A stretch of DNA of 64,000 nucleotides from contig CAKUXM010000003.1 of NCBI GenBank assembly GCA_934700335.1, positions 88,300-152,299 of the forward strand. Reading direction: 5' to 3'. The stretch comes from an uncultured Candidatus Melainabacteria bacterium (GTDB taxonomy: Bacteria > Cyanobacteriota > Vampirovibrionia > Gastranaerophilales > Gastranaerophilaceae). Positions 24,349 through 34,968 of this stretch are shown piece by piece. The notes under the pieces are model-generated. The model was given only the letters and a program-made list of their open reading frames with translations, was not told the DNA's origin and made no database searches. Both the position numbers and the translations under genes were made by a program. Each line of letters opens with the position of its first letter. The stretch's first letter is position 1.

Positions 24349-26841
24349 ATGTTTGAAAGATTTACAGAAAAGGCTATAAAAGTTATTATGCTTGCTCAAG
24401 AAGAAGCAAGACGTTTAGGTCATAACTTTGTTGGTACTGAACAACTTTTATTAGGCTTAATCGGTGAAGGTACAGGTGTCGCTGCTAAAACTCTTAAATC
24501 TATGGGTATTAACTTAAAAGATGCAAGAGTTGAAGTTGAAAAAATTATCGGCAGAGGTTCTGGTTTTGTTGCTGTTGAAATTCCATTTACTCCTAGAGCT
24601 AAAAGAGTTCTAGAATTGTCATGGGACGAAGCTAGACAATTAGGACACAATTACATAGGTACTGAACACTTATTATTAGGTTTAATAAGAGAAGGTGAAG
24701 GCGTTGCTGCTAGAGTTCTTGAAAATTCTGGTGTTGATTTGAATAAAATCAGAAGTAACGTAATTAAAATTTTAGGAGAATCTAAACCTCAACCAGTTTC
24801 TTCTGGTAGTAGCAGTTCTTCTTCATCTACAAGCAAGGCTAAAACTCCAAGTTTAGATGAGTTCGGTACAGATTTAACTCTTGCTGCAGCTGAACAAAGA
24901 CTTGATCCAGTTGTAGGTAGAGAAAAAGAAATTGAACGTGTAATTCAAATTCTTGCTCGTCGTACTAAAAACAACCCTGTTCTTTTAGGTGAACCAGGTG
25001 TTGGTAAAACTGCTGTTGCAGAAGGTTTAGCAACAAGAATAGTTAACGGCGAGGTTCCAGATATCTTAGACGGCAAAAAAATTATTCAGTTAGACATGGG
25101 TCTTTTGGTTGCTGGTACTAAATACAGAGGTGAATTTGAAGAACGTCTTAAAAAAATCATGGACGAAATTCGTCAAGCAGGTAACATCATCTTAGTTATT
25201 GATGAAATGCACACATTAATGGGTGCAGGTGCTGCAGAAGGCGCTATTGATGCAGCAAACATCTTAAAACCTGCTTTATCAAGAGGTGAAATCCAAGTTA
25301 TTGGTGCAACTACTCTTGATGAATACAGAAAACACATCGAAAAAGATGCTGCCTTAGAAAGACGTTTCCAATGTGTAATGATTGAAGAACCTTCAATTGA
25401 TGAAACAATTCAAATTATCAAAGGTTTGAAATCTAAATATGAAGAACACCACAAATTAATAATTTCTGATGATGCAATTGTTGCAGCTACAAAATTATCT
25501 AGTAAATATATTACTGATAGATTTTTACCAGATAAAGCTATTGACGTTATTGATGAAGCAAGTTCAAAAGTTCGTTTATCAGTAAGCAACCTTTCTCCAG
25601 AAGGTAAAGAGCTTGAAAAAGAACTTCGTGGAATTATTAAAGAAAAAGAAGATGCTATCAGAAACCAAGAGTTTGAAAAAGCTTCTGCTTTAAGAGATGA
25701 TGAAGCTGATTGTAAAGAAAGAATTAGGGAATTAAATGATTCTCTAAGAGAAGAACAAGAAGCGAATAAACCTGTTGTTACAGAAGAAAATGTTGCAGAA
25801 GTTATTTCAACAATGACAGGTGTCCCTGTTACAAAATTAACAGAGGGCGAAAGCGAAAGACTTCTAAAATTAGAAGATACATTGCATGCAAGAGTTATTG
25901 GTCAACATGATGCTGTTGTTTCAATTTCAAAAGCAATTAGAAGAGCAAGAGTTGGTTTGAAATCACCAAACAGACCAATCGGAAGCTTTATCTTTGCTGG
26001 TCCTACTGGGGTTGGTAAAACTGAATTAGCAAAAGCATTAGCAGAAGCTGTATTTGGTTCTGAAGACAATATGGTTCGTGTAGATATGTCAGAATTCATG
26101 GAAAAACATTCTACATCTAAACTTATTGGTTCTCCTCCAGGTTATGTTGGTTATGATGATGGTGGTAGCTTAACTGAAACTATCCGTAAAAAACCTTACT
26201 CTGTTATTCTTTTTGACGAAATCGAAAAAGCGCACCCAGATGTATTCAACATCATGTTGCAAATTTTAGATGATGGTCGTTTAACAGATGCAAAAGGTCG
26301 TCATATCAACTTCAAAAATACAATTATTATCATGACTTCAAACATCGGTGCAAGCATGATTGCAACTCAATCTAAACTTGGTTTCTCAGTTGCAGAAGAC
26401 GAAAAGAAAGATAAATACGAAAAGCTTAAAGATACTGTTCACGAAGAAATGAAGAAAGCTTTCAGACCAGAATTCTTGAACCGTATTGATGACATCGTTG
26501 TATTTGCTCACTTGTCTAAGGAAGAAATTAGACAAATCGCAGATTTAATGATGAAAGATTTATTCAAGCGTCTTGAAGAACGTGATTTACACATGGAAGT
26601 TACTGATGCAGTTAAAGATTTCTTAGCAACTGACGGTTACTCAGAAGCTTATGGTGCAAGACCATTAAGAAGATTAATTCAACGTAAAGTTGAAGATACT
26701 TTAGCAGAAGAAATCTTGACTAATAAGTATGAAGCTGGAGATACAATCGTTTTAGATTATAAAGACGGCAAACTTGTATTTTCTAAAAAAGGTGAAGAAG
26801 TTAAATCTGAGAAATTAGAAGAAACTGTAAAAGCTGAATAG
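24349..26841 (+). CDS. clpC: ClpC-type AAA+ protease ATPase
   Basis: Unfoldase that feeds proteins to ClpP. 830 residues. Two Clp_N repeats lie at about 5-145 ([33 protein letters not shown] and a similar second unit). AAA1 has Walker A GEPGVGKT (about 217) and Walker B VIDEMHT. A UVR-like middle region spans about 425-460 ([21 protein letters not shown]). AAA2 has GPTGVGKTE (about 550). [14 protein letters not shown] and the C-terminal GARPLRR are intact. A Ser-rich linker (about 150-165) separates the N-domain from AAA1. The ATG follows GAGGATACTAAT. Monocistronic, with its own terminator. Confidence 0.97.
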   Translation: MFERFTEKAIKVIMLAQEEARRLGHNFVGTEQLLLGLIGEGTGVAAKTLKSMGINLKDARVEVEKIIGRGSGFVAVEIPFTPRAKRVLELSWDEARQLGHNYIGTEHLLLGLIREGEGVAARVLENSGVDLNKIRSNVIKILGESKPQPVSSGSSSSSSSTSKAKTPSLDEFGTDLTLAAAEQRLDPVVGREKEIERVIQILARRTKNNPVLLGEPGVGKTAVAEGLATRIVNGEVPDILDGKKIIQLDMGLLVAGTKYRGEFEERLKKIMDEIRQAGNIILVIDEMHTLMGAGAAEGAIDAANILKPALSRGEIQVIGATTLDEYRKHIEKDAALERRFQCVMIEEPSIDETIQIIKGLKSKYEEHHKLIISDDAIVAATKLSSKYITDRFLPDKAIDVIDEASSKVRLSVSNLSPEGKELEKELRGIIKEKEDAIRNQEFEKASALRDDEADCKERIRELNDSLREEQEANKPVVTEENVAEVISTMTGVPVTKLTEGESERLLKLEDTLHARVIGQHDAVVSISKAIRRARVGLKSPNRPIGSFIFAGPTGVGKTELAKALAEAVFGSEDNMVRVDMSEFMEKHSTSKLIGSPPGYVGYDDGGSLTETIRKKPYSVILFDEIEKAHPDVFNIMLQILDDGRLTDAKGRHINFKNTIIIMTSNIGASMIATQSKLGFSVAEDEKKDKYEKLKDTVHEEMKKAFRPEFLNRIDDIVVFAHLSKEEIRQIADLMMKDLFKRLEERDLHMEVTDAVKDFLATDGYSEAYGARPLRRLIQRKVEDTLAEEILTNKYEAGDTIVLDYKDGKLVFSKKGEEVKSEKLEETVKAE

Positions 26842-26863
26842 AATTTACTAAATACTAAATTTT

Positions 26864-26895
26864 AAAAGGACTAATCGAAAGGTCAGTCCTTTTTT
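26864..26895 (+). terminator. Terminator of clpC
   Basis: Stem AAAGGACT/AGTCCTTT with loop AATCGAAAGGTC, followed by a T tract. It stands before the pump operon. Confidence 0.8.
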
Positions 26896-26971
26896 AATGT
26901 TTCTTAAAATCTTTCTCGCATGCTCTTTTTTTTTGTTATTATTCATGAATAAGGTAGTATTTGGGGATAAT

Positions 26972-28159
26972 ATGAAAAAAACAATTATAATCGTTGCATG
27001 TGTATTTATTGGTGCTATTTTAGCGCGTTTTATAACTTACCAATTTTCAGGTTTCATGATGATGAAAAAAATGAAAGCTGGTAACACTCCTGCGGTTGCC
27101 GTTCAAGAAGTTCAAACAAAAAATGTTATTAGAAAGTTTGAAGCTCCCGGTAGAATTCTTTCAGTATCGAGAATTGATATTGTTGCAAGAACAAGTGGTT
27201 ATTTAACAAAATCATATTTCAAGGAAGGTGATGTTGTTAAAAAAGGACAAGTTTTATTTGAAATCGAACCTCAAGAATATCAATTAGCGGCAAATAAAGC
27301 AAAAGCAAATTTAGATAATGCAAGAGCACAATTGAATTATTATAATAAACAATTAGTAAGATATGCAGAACTTGTAAAACAAGATTATGTATCAAAAGCT
27401 CAATATGACCAAATTTTGGCACAAAGAGATTCATACAAAGCTCAGGTCGCGTTGAATGATAGTGCATACAGAGATGCTCTTAGAAATTTAAGTTACACTC
27501 ATGTAAAAGCACCGGTTGACGGGCAAGTTGGTATGATTAACATTACGATTGGAAACTATGTAACTCCATCTTCTGGAGTTTTGACAACAGTAAATAGTGT
27601 TGACCCAATTTATGTTTCATTCCCACTTGATGCTAAAAATTATACTGAGTTAATGAATGTTGATAAAGTTGCTGATGTAAATCGTGATGTTGATTTGTAT
27701 TTCTCATCTGGTTCAAAATATGAACACAAGGGTGTACAAAACTTCCACGATAACAAAGTTGATGCAACAACTGGGTCTATTATGATGAGAGCAACTTTTC
27801 CTAACCCAGAAGGTTTGTTGATTAATGGTAATTACGCAACTGTATATGTTTATTCTAAACAAAGACAAGAATCTCCAGTTGTTCCTCAAATTGCTGTTAT
27901 GGAAAACCCTCAATATAAATATGTTTATAAACTAGATGCTAAAGGTCTTCCTCAAGTTCAACAAATTGAAACTTTTGGTCAAGAAGGTTCTGATTGGGTT
28001 ATTAAATCTGGTTTGAAAAAAGGTGATAAGGTTGTAGTTTCAGGTATTCAATCAGTTATACCGGGTAAACCTGTAAGAATTTTATCAGAACAAGAAGTTC
28101 AAGAATTAGATGCGAAAGCTAGTAAGAAAGCTTCTGAAACTAAAAAAAATAAAAAGTAG
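26972..28159 (+). CDS. RND efflux periplasmic adaptor (AcrA/HlyD family)
   Basis: Links the inner-membrane RND pump to the outer-membrane channel. The start is placed at the ATG at 26972 after GGGGATAAT; an ATG at 26897 lies inside the terminator T tract. 395 residues. N-terminal membrane anchor (about 4-24). The biotinyl-lipoyl half motifs VARTSGYLTKSYFKEGDVVKKGQVLFEIEP (about 70-99) and THVKAPVDGQVGMINITIGNYV (about 180-201) flank an alpha-hairpin. Beta-barrel and membrane-proximal domains follow, with a Lys-rich tail. It is the first gene of an adaptor-pump-channel operon. Confidence 0.93.
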   Translation: MKKTIIIVACVFIGAILARFITYQFSGFMMMKKMKAGNTPAVAVQEVQTKNVIRKFEAPGRILSVSRIDIVARTSGYLTKSYFKEGDVVKKGQVLFEIEPQEYQLAANKAKANLDNARAQLNYYNKQLVRYAELVKQDYVSKAQYDQILAQRDSYKAQVALNDSAYRDALRNLSYTHVKAPVDGQVGMINITIGNYVTPSSGVLTTVNSVDPIYVSFPLDAKNYTELMNVDKVADVNRDVDLYFSSGSKYEHKGVQNFHDNKVDATTGSIMMRATFPNPEGLLINGNYATVYVYSKQRQESPVVPQIAVMENPQYKYVYKLDAKGLPQVQQIETFGQEGSDWVIKSGLKKGDKVVVSGIQSVIPGKPVRILSEQEVQELDAKASKKASETKKNKK

Positions 28160-28182
28160 AAAAAAATAGATAGAGAAAATAA

Positions 28183-31100
28183 ATGGCCGAAGAAAATAAA
28201 AAGAATTCAACATCACAAAATACTAATACAAATCCATTTGTAAATAGACCAAAGTTTGCGATAGTTATCTCATTAACTATCGTACTTGCGGGTTTAATTA
28301 CAATGATTGGTCTTCCGTTGGAAGATTATCCGTCAATCACACCTCCTCAAGTTGTCGTATCAGCAACATATACGGGTGCGAGTGCTGACGTAGTAAGAGA
28401 TACAGTTGCAGCTCCTCTTGAGGCTCAATTGAACGGGGTTGAAGATATGATTTACATGTCATCAACTTCTCAGAACGGTTCTTACGAGCTTACGATTTAC
28501 TTCAAAGTTGGTACTGACCCTGATATGGCGGTAATCAATGTAAATAACAGATTGCAACTTGTAACACCACGTTTACCTAGTGAAGTTAGAACGTACGGTA
28601 TGACGGTTAAAAAAAGACGTGGTGGTCCTGGTGTTTTGATGGTATCTATGACTTCACCAAATAATGCGTTTGACTCTCTATACTTAGCAAACTACGCTTC
28701 TATATATGTAAAAGATGAACTTGCTCGTATTGAGGGTGCCAGTGATGTAAACGTTTATGGTGCAGCTTCTTATTCTATGAGAGTTTGGTTAGATCCTGTT
28801 AAAATGGCTAACTATAAATTGTCTGCATCAGAAGTTATCGCTGCTATTCAAGCTCAAAATACGCAAGCCGCAGTTGGGGACTTAGGTGCTGAACCTTTGA
28901 AAGAGCATAAAGATATTAAAATTACTCTTCGTACAAAAGGTCGTTTGACTGATGTTAAACAATTTGAAGATATCGTTGTTTACTCTAATACTGATGGTTC
29001 AAACGTAAAACTTAAAGATATTGCTAGAATTGAACTGGGTGCTGAAAATTATGCAAGTGGTTCATATATCGGGGGTAAATCTTCTGCATTGATTGTTATT
29101 AAACAATTACCAGAAGCAAATTCTATTGATTTGGCAAACAAATCAGCTAAAAGATTAAAAGAATTAAGTAAGTCATTTCCAAAAGGCATGGAATATAAGA
29201 TTGAACATGATGAAACTGAATTTATTCGTGAGTCAATCAAAGAGGTAGAATATGCTATCGCAATTGCAGTTGCACTTGTTGCTGCTGTAACATATTTATT
29301 CTTAGGCTCTGCAAGAGCTGCGTTTATTCCTCTTTGTGCAATTCCTGTTTCATTGATTGGGGTATTTATTTTCGTAGGTTTATTCGGTTTTTCAATAAAC
29401 TTACTGATGTTGTTCGGTTTGGTACTGGCAGTAGGTCTGGTAGTAGATGATGCTATCGTTGTACTCGAGAATGCTCAGCGACATATTCAGATGGGTAAAG
29501 ATAAAAAAGAAGCTACTATCATTACTATGATTGAGGTAACTGGTGCGATTGTTGCAACAACATTGGTTTTGATGGCGGTATTTGTTCCAGTATGTTTCAT
29601 TCCTGGTATCAACGGTCAAATGTTTAGACAATTTGCTGTTTGTATTGCTTGTTCAATGGGCTTGTCTGCGATTGTTGCGCTTTCATTATCACCTGCATTA
29701 TGTGCAATGATTTTGAAAAATGGCGATGCTTACGAAGAAGAGAAAGAATATATCAAAAAATTTAATGAATGGTTTAACAAAGTTAGAGAACAATATTTAC
29801 ACGCAGTTCACTACTTTGTAGATTCCCCAAAACATACAATGGTAACATTAGGTTCGTTAATTGTTGTTGCTTTAGTGATTTCTCATATCATTCCAACAGG
29901 TTTTATTCCTCAAGAAGACCAAGGTGCGGTATTTGCTCAAATTCAATTGCCAGATGGTGCTTCAACATTGAGAACAAAAGAAGTTGCGACTACTGTTGAA
30001 AAAGGTATCAATGAAATTCCAGGTGTTGAACAAACAATTAACATTATTGGATTTGCTGGTGAAAATACAGCGTTTATTGTTGCTCAGTTAAAACCATGGT
30101 CAAAACGTGGACGTAAAGAATCTTCTGATGCGGTTGTTGCAAATATCAGAGCTAGATTTTCAAACTTCCCTGCAGCGAAAGTTGTAGCGTTCCAACCTAC
30201 ATCAATTCCAGGTTTAGGTTCATTCGGTGGTTTTGAATACCAGTTGCTTGATAAAGGTGATAGAACGCCTCAAGAATTGTATGACGAGTCATTGAAACTT
30301 ATTCGTGCTGCGAATATGGATAAGAGTTTGACATCGGTGTTCTCAACTTATACAGCGACATTGCCACAAATTTTGGTTAAAGTTGATGAACAACAGGCTA
30401 TGGCTCAAAATGTTTCTGTAAGTGAAATTTACAGAACTATGGCAGCTGTTTATGGTACAACATACGTAAACGACTTTAATAAATTCGGGCGTGTATATCG
30501 TGTTATGTTGCAAGCCGATGCTGATTATAGAACAGCAGAACCTGATTTGAAGAGATTATTTGTTAAAAATAACAGAGGTGATATGGTTCCATTATCATCA
30601 ATGGTTAAGTTTGAACCAATCGTTGGACCTTACAGTTTAACAAGATTTAATATGTACAATGCCGTAACAATCAACGGTCAAGGTGCCGGAAGTACTTCTT
30701 CTGGTCAAGCAATGAAGGCTATGGCAAATCTTTCTGATAGGATTTTACCAAAAGATATGGGCTTTGCTTGGTCTGGTAGTTCTCAACAAGAACAAGAATC
30801 TACTGGTCAAATCGGCTTTATCTTGGCTTTATGTTTTACATTCGTATACTTATTCTTAGTTGCGTTATATGAAAGCTGGACATTACCGATTGCCGTAATG
30901 TTAATTGCTCCGGTATCAATGGTTGGTGCGTTATTTGCTCAATATGTTGCAGGTTATACTTTAGACTTGTACTGTCAAATCGGTCTTGTCGTACTGATTG
31001 GTTTAAGTACAAAACAAGCAATTCTGATTATTGAGTTTGCGAAAGAAGCTTTTGAGCGAAACGGCGGTGATGAAGTTGCCGCAGCAATGGAAGCGGCTCA

Positions 31101-31350
31101 ATTAAGATTTAGAGCAGTTATGATGACTAATATTGCCTTTATCTTAGGGGTTGTTCCATTAATCTTTGCATCAGGTGCTGGTTCTGTAAGTAGACACTCT
31201 GTTGGTATGACAGTGTTCGGTGGTATGATTGCCGTAGCGTTTGCAGGTACTATGCTTGTTCCCGCATTCTTTGTTTGCGTTCAAAGAATGAAGAGATTTT
31301 CACATAACTATATTGAAAAAAGAAAAGAGGCTAAAAATGAAAATAAATAA
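28183..31350 (+). CDS. AcrB-family RND multidrug efflux pump
   Basis: Proton-driven inner-membrane transporter that exports drugs or amphiphiles. At 1055 residues it has full HAE1 length with 12 membrane helices. Proton-relay residues are visible: adjacent Asp pair in AVGLVVDDAIVVLEN (about 419-422) and Lys in GLSTKQAILIIEF (about 943). The N-terminus lies before the usual FxxRPxFA motif (NPFVNRPKFAIVIS, about 18-31). It follows the adaptor by 23 bp and overlaps the TolC-like gene by 14 bp, so the complete pump is encoded in one operon. No local regulator gene is present. Confidence 0.96.
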   Translation: MAEENKKNSTSQNTNTNPFVNRPKFAIVISLTIVLAGLITMIGLPLEDYPSITPPQVVVSATYTGASADVVRDTVAAPLEAQLNGVEDMIYMSSTSQNGSYELTIYFKVGTDPDMAVINVNNRLQLVTPRLPSEVRTYGMTVKKRRGGPGVLMVSMTSPNNAFDSLYLANYASIYVKDELARIEGASDVNVYGAASYSMRVWLDPVKMANYKLSASEVIAAIQAQNTQAAVGDLGAEPLKEHKDIKITLRTKGRLTDVKQFEDIVVYSNTDGSNVKLKDIARIELGAENYASGSYIGGKSSALIVIKQLPEANSIDLANKSAKRLKELSKSFPKGMEYKIEHDETEFIRESIKEVEYAIAIAVALVAAVTYLFLGSARAAFIPLCAIPVSLIGVFIFVGLFGFSINLLMLFGLVLAVGLVVDDAIVVLENAQRHIQMGKDKKEATIITMIEVTGAIVATTLVLMAVFVPVCFIPGINGQMFRQFAVCIACSMGLSAIVALSLSPALCAMILKNGDAYEEEKEYIKKFNEWFNKVREQYLHAVHYFVDSPKHTMVTLGSLIVVALVISHIIPTGFIPQEDQGAVFAQIQLPDGASTLRTKEVATTVEKGINEIPGVEQTINIIGFAGENTAFIVAQLKPWSKRGRKESSDAVVANIRARFSNFPAAKVVAFQPTSIPGLGSFGGFEYQLLDKGDRTPQELYDESLKLIRAANMDKSLTSVFSTYTATLPQILVKVDEQQAMAQNVSVSEIYRTMAAVYGTTYVNDFNKFGRVYRVMLQADADYRTAEPDLKRLFVKNNRGDMVPLSSMVKFEPIVGPYSLTRFNMYNAVTINGQGAGSTSSGQAMKAMANLSDRILPKDMGFAWSGSSQQEQESTGQIGFILALCFTFVYLFLVALYESWTLPIAVMLIAPVSMVGALFAQYVAGYTLDLYCQIGLVVLIGLSTKQAILIIEFAKEAFERNGGDEVAAAMEAAQLRFRAVMMTNIAFILGVVPLIFASGAGSVSRHSVGMTVFGGMIAVAFAGTMLVPAFFVCVQRMKRFSHNYIEKRKEAKNENK

Positions 31351-32803
31351 TAAAATTTTATTATTAGCTTTAGTTCTTATGTTATCGTTATCTACTTGTT
31401 TTGCAAGTGATAATAAAAAAGATGACAATGCTAACATTAAAAATATTGGAAATGTAGTTAAAAAAGAAGAATATCCAAATTCAGAAAATGTTGCGCCTGT
31501 TGTAAACAAACAACAAGGTGAGGACACATATGTTGTCGAAGGGTCTGTAGAAAAAAATATTGATATTACATTAAATGAATGTATAAGATTTGCTCTTGGT
31601 AATAACCCTAAAATCAGAGAATCAATGGAAGATATTATTGCTTCTGATGCAAGAGTAAGACAAGCTTGGTCTAACTGGTTTCCGCAATTAAATTGGCAAA
31701 CTGGTTATACGAGAATTAAACAATTGCAATTAGCAGACTTATTGGGTAGTGGTGGTGCTAGACCATATAACTACTACGTTTTAGGACAAATCTCATTATC
31801 TGAAATGCTTTATGACTTTGGTGTAACTCAAAATAAGGTTACTATCCAAAAGTTAGAAAGAGATGCTTATAAAATCAATTTAACTTCAACAATCAATGAC
31901 GTAATTATGAACGTAAAAAATGATTACTATAATCTTTTGTATGCTTATGACAGACGTGATGTTGCAGAAGATACAGTTAAAAAGTTTGAAATGTTCTACA
32001 ACCAAGCAAAAGCGTTCTATGAAATTGGTACAAATCCAAAAGTTGACGTTACAATTGCTGAAGTTAATTTAAGTAATGCTAAATTAGAACTTATTCAAGC
32101 AAATAATGCTGTTGATGTTGCAGTTGCTAAATTAAATAATTCTATTGGACTACCATACAAAACTCAATACAATGTTAGAGAAAGATTACAATACTATCCT
32201 GTTACAGTAACTTTAGACGAGGCTGTTTCTATTGCTGAAAAATCAAGACCAGATTTATTGATTTTAGGAAAAAAAGTAGAAGCCGCAAAACAAAATTGGA
32301 AATTAGCTAAAAAAGCTTATTATCCAAACATTTCTGTTGAAGGTCAAGTTGCAGTTGGTGGTAAAACCCCAACCTCTACATATGGATACAACTTGGGTGG
32401 ATATTTGAACTTTCCTACTGTTAACGGCATGTTGATTAAAAACCAAATTAAAGAAGCAAGAGCTAGTTATGATAGAGAAATGGCAAGAGCTGAATCTTCA
32501 AGAAACAATATTTTCCTTGAAATTCAACAAGCGTATTACACTCTAGATGAAAAGAAAAGCCAAATTCCTGTTGCTTTCTTGAACGTAAAAAAAGCAAAAG
32601 AAAACTATGAATTATCATATGGAAGATATAAAGTAGGTGTTGGTAATCCTACAGAACTTAAAGATGCGCAAGTATCATATCAAAATGCTCAATTGTCATA
32701 CTATAACACGCTTTATCAATACAATTCTGCAAGAGCTAAGCTAGAAAAAGCTATCGGCAGAAACCTTGTTGATAAAGATATGGTTATTAATTTAGAGAAG
32801 TAA
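31337..32803 (+). CDS. TolC-family outer membrane efflux channel
   Basis: Forms the outer-membrane exit duct of the tripartite pump. Start at the ATG at 31337 after AAAAGAGGCTAAAA; a TTG frame upstream is inside the pump gene. 488 residues. The signal peptide ends near CFA (about 21). Then comes a polar leader of about 60 residues, followed by two OEP repeats (about 80-270 and 280-480) with paired long helices (NNPKIRESMEDIIASDARV... and VSIAEKSRPDLLILGKKVEAAKQNW). The 3' end overlaps the convergent tlyA gene by 17 bp. Confidence 0.93.
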   Translation: MKINNKILLLALVLMLSLSTCFASDNKKDDNANIKNIGNVVKKEEYPNSENVAPVVNKQQGEDTYVVEGSVEKNIDITLNECIRFALGNNPKIRESMEDIIASDARVRQAWSNWFPQLNWQTGYTRIKQLQLADLLGSGGARPYNYYVLGQISLSEMLYDFGVTQNKVTIQKLERDAYKINLTSTINDVIMNVKNDYYNLLYAYDRRDVAEDTVKKFEMFYNQAKAFYEIGTNPKVDVTIAEVNLSNAKLELIQANNAVDVAVAKLNNSIGLPYKTQYNVRERLQYYPVTVTLDEAVSIAEKSRPDLLILGKKVEAAKQNWKLAKKAYYPNISVEGQVAVGGKTPTSTYGYNLGGYLNFPTVNGMLIKNQIKEARASYDREMARAESSRNNIFLEIQQAYYTLDEKKSQIPVAFLNVKKAKENYELSYGRYKVGVGNPTELKDAQVSYQNAQLSYYNTLYQYNSARAKLEKAIGRNLVDKDMVINLEK

Positions 32804-33596
32804 ATGCATCTTGAACAATTTGTTCTGGGATAATTTCATTATCTAATTCTTTATCTGACAACAAAATTAGATATTCAATGTTGCCGTGAGGACCTTTGAT
32901 TGGTGAATATGTTAGGTCATTAATTTTTAGGTCTAAACTTCTGGCATGAGAAATGACGTTGTTTATAATATCAAGGTGCACTTTTGGATTTCTTACCACT
33001 CCACCTTTTTCTACAAGGTCTTTTCCTGCTTCAAATTGTGGCTTGATTAAACATACCATTTGAAAATCTTTTTCACGAATAAGTTTTTTGAAATTTTCTA
33101 AAACTTTAGTTAATGAGATAAAAGATACATCGCAAACAAGAAGTTCTGCTTTTTTGTCGTTTTCGTCATAAACTTCATTTAATTTACAGTTTTTTAAGTT
33201 GCAACCTTCAATGACTTTTACTTGTTTGTGTGAACGAAATTTCCAGTCAATTTGATTGTGCCCAACGTCAACTGAATAAACAAATTTAGCGCCATTTTGA
33301 AGCAAACAATCTGTAAATCCGCCTGTTGATGCACCTGCATCAATACAAATTTTGCCTTCAGGGTTTACGTTAAATGCTTTTAATGCTTTTTCTAATTTAA
33401 AGCCACCTCTTGATACGTAAGGCATTGATTTTACTCTGATTTCATATTCTTTTTCTGTGTTAATTTGATATCCAGCTTTTGTAATTCTTTCATCATTGAT
33501 TAGTACATCACCAGCTAAAATTGCTGATGAAGCTTTGCTTTTGTTTTCAAAATATCCTAAGCTTACTAAATATGTATCAAGTCGTTCTTTTTTCAA
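32787..33596 (-). CDS. tlyA: TlyA-family rRNA 2'-O-methyltransferase
   Basis: Methylates 2'-O of cytidine in 16S and/or 23S rRNA; the family also carries the name hemolysin A. 269 residues. N-terminal S4 RNA-binding domain (about 3-63: ERLDTYLVSLGYFENKSKASSAILAGDV), then an FtsJ-like Rossmann methyltransferase. Visible are the SAM motif DAGASTGGFTDCLLQNGA (about 87-104), CDVSFISL (about 155) and CLIKPQFEAGK (about 189). It overlaps tatD by 4 bp and is co-transcribed with it. Confidence 0.95.
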   Translation of the reverse strand: MKKERLDTYLVSLGYFENKSKASSAILAGDVLINDERITKAGYQINTEKEYEIRVKSMPYVSRGGFKLEKALKAFNVNPEGKICIDAGASTGGFTDCLLQNGAKFVYSVDVGHNQIDWKFRSHKQVKVIEGCNLKNCKLNEVYDENDKKAELLVCDVSFISLTKVLENFKKLIREKDFQMVCLIKPQFEAGKDLVEKGGVVRNPKVHLDIINNVISHARSLDLKINDLTYSPIKGPHGNIEYLILLSDKELDNEIIPEQIVQDAFTSLN

Positions 33597-34369
33597 AATT
33601 CAAATACCTTATGTGCGTTATTTGTAGTTACTTCCATAACATGTTCTACTGATGTTTCACGTAATCTTGCAATTTCTTCTGCTACAAGTTTTGTGTATGC
33701 AGGTTGATTTGTTGTTCCACGATATGGGTGAGGAGTTAAATATGGTGCATCTGTTTCTAGTAGTAGATAATTTTCATCAATGTTTTTTGCAACTTCTTTC
33801 ATTTTTTTCGCATTTTTAAAAGTTACAACGCCCCCAAGAGAAATAAACCAGCCTTCTTTTATACATTCATTTGCAAATTCTAAACTGCCTGAAAAACAGT
33901 GCATGATTACTTTAGAGTTGTTTTCCTTGTATTCTTTTATGATATCAAAAGTATCTTTATGAGCTTCTCTATCGTGAACATTTATTGGTAAATTCAGTTC
34001 ATTTGCAAGTTTAATTTGTTTTATAAAAATATCCTTTTGTAAATCAATAAAAGTTTTATCCCAATAATAATCAAGCCCAATTTCGCCAATACCAATAATT
34101 TTTTTGTTTTGAGTAACTTTTTCTCTGATTTCATCTAAAATATCGTCATTCCAAGTTTTTGCTTCTTCTGGAAAAACTCCTAGCATTCCATAGACTTGTT
34201 CGTATTTATTAGAAAGTTCTATGATTTTATCAAAACTTTTTACATCTGCTGAGGGAATAATTATTTTTTTTACGTCATTTTTAATTGCATTCTTCAATAT
34301 TTCATCTAGTGAAATATCTTCTATCATATCAATATGCGAATGTGTATCTACAATGTAATTATTTTCCAT
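33593..34369 (-). CDS. tatD: TatD-family metal-dependent deoxyribonuclease
   Basis: Magnesium-dependent exonuclease of the amidohydrolase fold involved in DNA or tRNA quality control. 258 residues. DTHSHID (about 8-14, metal-binding His pair), IGEIGLDYYW (about 92-101), PINVHDREAH (about 127), HCFSG (about 155) and ETDAPYLTPHPYRG (about 204-217) are all present. The gene precedes tlyA with a 4-bp overlap. It is divergent from the long leader of the gene at 34649. Confidence 0.95.
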   Translation of the reverse strand: MENNYIVDTHSHIDMIEDISLDEILKNAIKNDVKKIIIPSADVKSFDKIIELSNKYEQVYGMLGVFPEEAKTWNDDILDEIREKVTQNKKIIGIGEIGLDYYWDKTFIDLQKDIFIKQIKLANELNLPINVHDREAHKDTFDIIKEYKENNSKVIMHCFSGSLEFANECIKEGWFISLGGVVTFKNAKKMKEVAKNIDENYLLLETDAPYLTPHPYRGTTNQPAYTKLVAEEIARLRETSVEHVMEVTTNNAHKVFEF

Positions 34370-34439
34370 AAAAAAATTATAACATGAATATTTTGTTACA
34401 AAAGTAACACAAATGTTATAAACTAAAAAAATAGTGGTA

Positions 34440-34648
34440 CTTATAGTATATATAGACTAACACTGGAGAATTAGAACTTATAAATAAGGTCTAAAGGATT
34501 AGAAAACACCCCAAACGAAAGGATTCTGCATACTAGAAGTATCGTAGAGAGTTAAGACTAACACATATTAGATGTCTCTGAATTGTGCGTTTGCAAAATT
34601 TGGAGAGTGCCACGTTGACTTTTTCGTGGTGAGGATTATATAAAAAGT
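34440..34648 (+). promoter_or_regulatory. About 200-nt structured leader or small RNA before the 34649 ORF
   Basis: A TATAGTATATAT promoter-like box near 34443 is followed by non-coding sequence with a 10-nt direct repeat AGACTAACAC (34454-34463 and 34555-34564). A GCCACG...CGTGGT hairpin near 34608-34627 is also present, along with small helices such as TACT-AGA-AGTA. GGTGAGGA, a possible ribosome site, overlaps that hairpin. It is far longer than other leaders here. A translational control element or independent RNA is possible; no known family was recognised. Confidence 0.35.
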
Positions 34649-34870
34649 ATGGACAAATTTAATTTTCAAAATGACAAAGAATTAAATTATAAAACGTCTT
34701 TTTCAAAAACTGGAGAAGCGATAGTATTTACTATGTGTTCAGATAATTCTCCTTTTAAACACGAAGATAAACCAAAAGCTGAAAATTCTTTCATTTATAA
34801 TTACGAATTCACTAAAGAAAGTTCTATTATTCTTGACTGGAAACGTTCTTGCTTGAAGAAAAATTCTTAG
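34649..34870 (+). CDS. Small hypothetical protein (73 aa)
   Basis: A polar protein with no signal peptide or membrane helix: MDKFNFQNDKELNYKTSFSK..., with single Cys near 30 and near 67. Codon use resembles the neighbours. It lies behind a long untranslated leader and 98 bp before dnaG. The AGGA in its leader is about 14 nt from the ATG, longer than ideal. Family not recognised; a short real gene is likelier than not. Confidence 0.5.
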   Translation: MDKFNFQNDKELNYKTSFSKTGEAIVFTMCSDNSPFKHEDKPKAENSFIYNYEFTKESSIILDWKRSCLKKNS

Positions 34871-34968
34871 TTCAAAATTTTAAATTTGTTTTCAAATTTT
34901 TATAAACATTTTTCATTCAAAATGTTGATAAATAATGTTTTTATTTTTGCTCATGATAAAATTATATT

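Noticed and set aside
32787..32803. The 17-bp convergent overlap of the TolC-like and tlyA genes as a regulatory device
   Set aside because: Short convergent overlaps occur several times here (also at 51384 and 58400) and fit general gene packing.
34440..34648. 6S RNA, tmRNA, RNase P RNA or SRP RNA in the long leader
   Set aside because: None of the conserved sequences I know for these RNAs (for example the SRP GGAAGGAAGC loop, the RNase P P4 region or a tmRNA acceptor end) is present.
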